From an uncultured Bacteroidota bacterium (lineage in GTDB: Bacteria; Bacteroidota; Bacteroidia; Chitinophagales; Chitinophagaceae): DNA of 8,596 bases. The stretch lies in the NCBI GenBank assembly GCA_903913355.1, contig CAIWKU010000390.1:1-8596 (forward strand). The letters run 5' to 3'. This document shows, piece after piece, positions 5,987 to 8,596 of this stretch. Numbering within the stretch: the stretch's first letter is position 1; the number at the start of each line of letters is the position of its first letter. Both the position numbers and the translations under genes were made by a program. The notes beneath the pieces are model-generated. The model was not told the origin of the DNA. It saw nothing but the letters and a program-made list of their open reading frames with translations, and searched no databases.

Positions 5987-7174
5987 TTATGCGTTTTTTC
6001 TGCGTTTCAGCTCTTTTTTGATTAATGAAAGTTCCCTACCTGTTTGTCCGCTTACACTGCTGTTTTCCTGTGCCCTTCTCATCATGTAAGGAATCACATC
6101 CCTGATTGGACCAAATGGCAGGTATTTACTAACATTAAACCCTTCTTTCGCCAGGTTGAAGGTAATATTATCACTCATACCAAATAATTGAGAAAAATGC
6201 ACATGTGGATGATTATGGGGTATGCCGTGCCTATCCATCATTTCAGCAGCTTTCAGATTACTTTCATCATTATGTGAAGCAATGATCACAGAAATATCTT
6301 CTATGTTTTCTAGACAATAGGTAACCGAATCATTATAATCCCTGTCGGTATCTTCTTTTGTAGCCTGAATCGGACTTTCATATCCTTTATCATAAGCTCT
6401 TTCCCTCTCCTTCTCCATATAAGCTCCTCGTACCAGTTTCATCCCCAGTTTAAATCCCTTCTGTTTGGCAATCTGATGAGAAATATGCAGGAAATGAAGT
6501 CTGTCGTGACGATATAACTGAATCGTATTATACACGATCACTTTCGATTTATTGAAGATCTCCATCATTTCCATGGTCAACCTGTCAACCGGATCCTGTA
6601 TCCAGGTTTCTTCCGCATCGATCAGCACACCGATATTTTTTTCGGCAGCTACTTCACAAATCGTATACATTCTTTCGCGAACCCTGTCCCACTCGTCAAT
6701 TTCTTCCTCATGATCATGAATACCACTTCTCAACCGGGGTGCCTCATTAAGTGTTTGCAATAATCCAAATCTGGCCAGTCCGGTTACTTTGATACTGATA
6801 AAAGGGATATTGGTTTGTGTAGCTGCATAATTGATTACCCGAATAAATACTTCAGTTGCATGGTCAAAATTGGCTTCGCCCTGTTTTCCTTCTACACCAT
6901 AATCCAGGATTACCTGAACGCCATATTTACCAAGGATGGATCCAATGGCAGCTGTTTCTTCTAATGTTTCACCACCTACAAATTGTTTGAAAATGGTTTT
7001 TCGGATAATACCATCAACTGGTAACCCGGTTTTCATAATAAATGGGGTAAGTCGGGTGCCTATTTGTACAAACCAGGGGTATCCCATGGTATTAAACAGG
7101 AATTTAGCTCCTTTCAGGTCCTTATCAGACTTGTAGGCAAAGGCATTTTCGGTGTTGTCAAAAGAAATATTCAT
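5987..7174 (-). CDS. Proline dehydrogenase (FAD-dependent, monofunctional)
   Basis: Oxidises L-proline to pyrroline-5-carboxylate, passing electrons through FAD to the respiratory chain. The 395 residues form a single PRODH (beta/alpha)8 barrel with no fused P5C dehydrogenase domain, and resemble the mitochondrial-type enzyme more than the PutA fusion. Landmarks in order are Lys129 in 'ISIKVTGLARFG', 'LIDAEETW' (184-191), 'VYNTIQLYRHDRL' (214-226), the FAD-binding 'KLVRGAYMEKER' (246-257), 'IIASHND' (297-303), 'QLFGMSDNITFNLA' (329-342), and 'YLPFGPIRDVIPYMMRRAQEN' split over 351-371, where Arg366 and Arg367 are the expected proline-carboxylate arginines. The basic tail 'KKELKRRK' may help membrane association. 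It is separated by 69 nt from thyA and 87 nt from the SDR gene, so it may have its own promoter. No P5C dehydrogenase gene is in the window. Confidence 0.95.
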   Translation of the reverse strand: MNISFDNTENAFAYKSDKDLKGAKFLFNTMGYPWFVQIGTRLTPFIMKTGLPVDGIIRKTIFKQFVGGETLEETAAIGSILGKYGVQVILDYGVEGKQGEANFDHATEVFIRVINYAATQTNIPFISIKVTGLARFGLLQTLNEAPRLRSGIHDHEEEIDEWDRVRERMYTICEVAAEKNIGVLIDAEETWIQDPVDRLTMEMMEIFNKSKVIVYNTIQLYRHDRLHFLHISHQIAKQKGFKLGMKLVRGAYMEKERERAYDKGYESPIQATKEDTDRDYNDSVTYCLENIEDISVIIASHNDESNLKAAEMMDRHGIPHNHPHVHFSQLFGMSDNITFNLAKEGFNVSKYLPFGPIRDVIPYMMRRAQENSSVSGQTGRELSLIKKELKRRKNA

Positions 7175-7261
7175 GCTAACAGTTGTTCGTAGTGCGAATA
7201 TCGGTAGCAGAACGATAAGTAAAAAAAGCTTTTCGCAGAAACCCCTAATTATTTTATAAAA

Positions 7262-7978
7262 TCAGATAGCCTGGTGGTTAAAAGGTTGTAAAACCATCTC
7301 ACTAACTACCCCGCTTACCGGCTGTTGGCATAAAAACCAGATGGCTTTGGCTGCTTCCTCTGCCTGGATCATCTTTTCTTTTTGAACCCTCAGGTCGATT
7401 GTATCCCAGAAAGGAGAGTCAACTCCTCCCAGAAACAGGTTGGTGATCCTGATCTCTGTTCGCTTAATCTCTTCCCGTATACTTTGCATCATTCCTACCA
7501 AACCATATTTACTGGCACTATATGCAGCAGCTCCTGCCATGGGCACTTTACCCAATATTCCTGGAATATTGATGATCAACCCTTTTTTCTGGATTTTCAT
7601 AGAAGGCAATACCGCTTTCACCAAATAAAATGCACCCATCAGGTTGGTTTGAATGGTTTTCTGAAAATCATCTGAAGAAAGACTTTCCATGGGCTTAATG
7701 ATACCTATACCTGTTGCGTTTACCAGAATATCGATAACCGGGGATTGAGCCAATATATTGTCAATAACCCTGTTCACGGATACTTCGTCTGCAATGTCCA
7801 TTTGAAAAACATGATCTGATGAAATACGACACGCTTCTGCCAACTGGTTTAGTTTAGCAAGATTTCTTCCGGTTATATAGACAATAGCACCACTACTAAC
7901 TAATAATTTCACAGTTTGTGCACCTATTCCACCTGTTGCCCCGGCTACCAGAACTATTTTACCTTTTACTGATTGCAT
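7262..7978 (-). CDS. SDR family oxidoreductase with Gly at the catalytic Ser position
   Basis: A 238-residue classical short-chain dehydrogenase/reductase. The Rossmann cofactor motif is 'GATGGIGA' (13-20). 'TGRN' (36-39) follows beta-2, where the arginine suggests NADP(H), and 'MDIAD' (60-64) and 'NATG' (87-90) are at the expected places. Asn112 and the Tyr153/Lys157 pair in 'YSASK' are conserved. The third catalytic residue is not: the usual 'nISSvaG' strand reads 'NIPGILG' (137-143), putting Gly140 where Ser should be. The codons are CCA GGA ATA, so no single frame slip explains it. The enzyme may be slow, use another residue, or have a binding role. The substrate is unknown. It is the first gene of the - strand run, 87 nt before the proline dehydrogenase gene, and diverges from the flavin-reductase-like gene. 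Confidence 0.9.
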   Translation of the reverse strand: MQSVKGKIVLVAGATGGIGAQTVKLLVSSGAIVYITGRNLAKLNQLAEACRISSDHVFQMDIADEVSVNRVIDNILAQSPVIDILVNATGIGIIKPMESLSSDDFQKTIQTNLMGAFYLVKAVLPSMKIQKKGLIINIPGILGKVPMAGAAAYSASKYGLVGMMQSIREEIKRTEIRITNLFLGGVDSPFWDTIDLRVQKEKMIQAEEAAKAIWFLCQQPVSGVVSEMVLQPFNHQAI

Positions 7979-8089
7979 ACGATTAATTTGCCTTTATAAA
8001 CAAAGCCTTCCCATTTTTGTTTGATGAGTATTGGAAATACGGAATTGAATTATTTTATTTATTGTTTAGAGTCAATAACCATTCGAATT

Positions 8090-8572
8090 ATGGCAAAACG
8101 TCCATGGAACCGGGTTAACCTGCCGGTGTATTCAATCAGCAGCAGGGATAAAAAAGGGAATACCAATATGCATATCATTACCTATGCTTCCCAAATCAGT
8201 ATGAAACCCAAACGTTTTGTATGTGGAATCTTTCATGGCACAAAAACCCTTTCCAATATCGAAGAGAATCCGGTATTTGTGTTACAGCTATTATCGGCCC
8301 ATCAATATCGTTTAGTGGATTTGCTGGGTAAAAAGACAGGTAATCAAATTGATAAAATAGCCCGACTTGAAAAAAGAAAACTACTCATGCAATGGAAATC
8401 GCATCTCATCTTACAAGAAGCTTTGGCTGTAATAGAACTAAAAGTGATCTCAAGTTTTGAGGGAGGCGATCATCGGGGCTTTGTATGTGATATGCTGGAT
8501 TATAAAAATTTCTCCGAGGGAGAACCATTAACCTTAGATGTACTCCGAGAACATCGAATGATCTGGATATAG
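8090..8572 (+). CDS. Flavin reductase-like protein (FMN-binding split barrel)
   Basis: With ATG 8090 the protein has 160 residues and resembles the flavin reductase / DIM6-NTAB family of small FMN-binding split-barrel proteins. Features are an N-terminal strand 'NLPVYSISSRD' (10-20), the flavin-contact region 'NMHIITYASQISMKPKRF' (26-43), 'GTKTLSNIEENPVFVLQLL' (50-68) corresponding to the family's 'S.T..ni....fvvn.l', and a later 'GGDHRGFVCDM' (125-135) where members have a 'vGDH.i.vg.V' strand. Such proteins reduce or bind flavins with NAD(P)H, often supplying FMNH2 to a partner. No partner monooxygenase is nearby. The frame is open further upstream to a TTG at 8021 and an ATG at 8024, but the added residues do not look like the family. 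It diverges from the SDR gene across 111 nt in which I see no convincing promoter or structure. Confidence 0.8.
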   Translation: MAKRPWNRVNLPVYSISSRDKKGNTNMHIITYASQISMKPKRFVCGIFHGTKTLSNIEENPVFVLQLLSAHQYRLVDLLGKKTGNQIDKIARLEKRKLLMQWKSHLILQEALAVIELKVISSFEGGDHRGFVCDMLDYKNFSEGEPLTLDVLREHRMIWI

Positions 8573-8596
8573 CAACCTGTTTGTACACCTGTAGAA

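Noticed and set aside
7214..7262. Palindromes AAAAGCTTTT and ATTTTATAAAAT between the proline dehydrogenase and SDR genes, considered as a terminator
   Set aside because: Both lack a loop or G/C stem. The run of T on the - strand has no stable hairpin before it.
7979..8089. Promoters in the SDR / flavin reductase divergent gap
   Set aside because: A/T-rich with scattered TTG and TAATTTG, but no -33/-7 pair at acceptable spacing in either direction.

Overview
The window looks like chromosomal DNA of a Bacteroidota bacterium, probably near the Chitinophagaceae. The protein families fit that group: a DUF4412-like secreted protein, a stand-alone proline dehydrogenase, and the Bacteroidota 'KGHGVHSPFVFEF' methyltransferase-like family. 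Start codons lack Shine-Dalgarno sequences and sit behind A/T-rich leaders, and one TAnnTTTG-type -7 box is visible. The lineage is inferred from protein resemblance, not from a marker gene. No RNA gene, insertion sequence, prophage or CRISPR array was seen. Coding density is high and no gap between genes exceeds about 110 bases.

Layout, left to right. (1) Positions 3-473 hold the C-terminal part of a DUF4412-like protein that enters from outside the window on the + strand and converges on metX. (2) Positions 483-3201 are a methionine block. metX lies on the - strand and diverges across 68 bp from osmC-metZ on the + strand. MetX acylates homoserine, and MetZ replaces the acyl group with sulfide to give homocysteine. 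The OsmC-like thiol protein between them may handle reactive sulfur or peroxides. (3) Positions 3244-7978 are six genes, all on the - strand. In order of transcription they are an SDR oxidoreductase, proline dehydrogenase, thyA, folA, a small multi-pass membrane protein and a methyltransferase-like protein. ThyA and FolA form the thymidylate cycle, with FolA regenerating the tetrahydrofolate that ThyA oxidises. The last two genes are packed tightly behind folA (2 nt gap, then a TAATG stop/start overlap). (4) Positions 8090-8572 hold a + strand flavin-reductase-like protein, divergent from the SDR gene.

Most of the window is ordinary housekeeping metabolism. The points that stand out are the methyltransferase-like protein, whose SAM-site motifs are largely replaced and which is coupled to an unknown membrane protein; the SDR, which has glycine where the catalytic serine should be; a pair of inverted arrays of degenerate 7-bp units between thyA and folA; and the unresolved acyl-group specificity of the MetX/MetZ pair.
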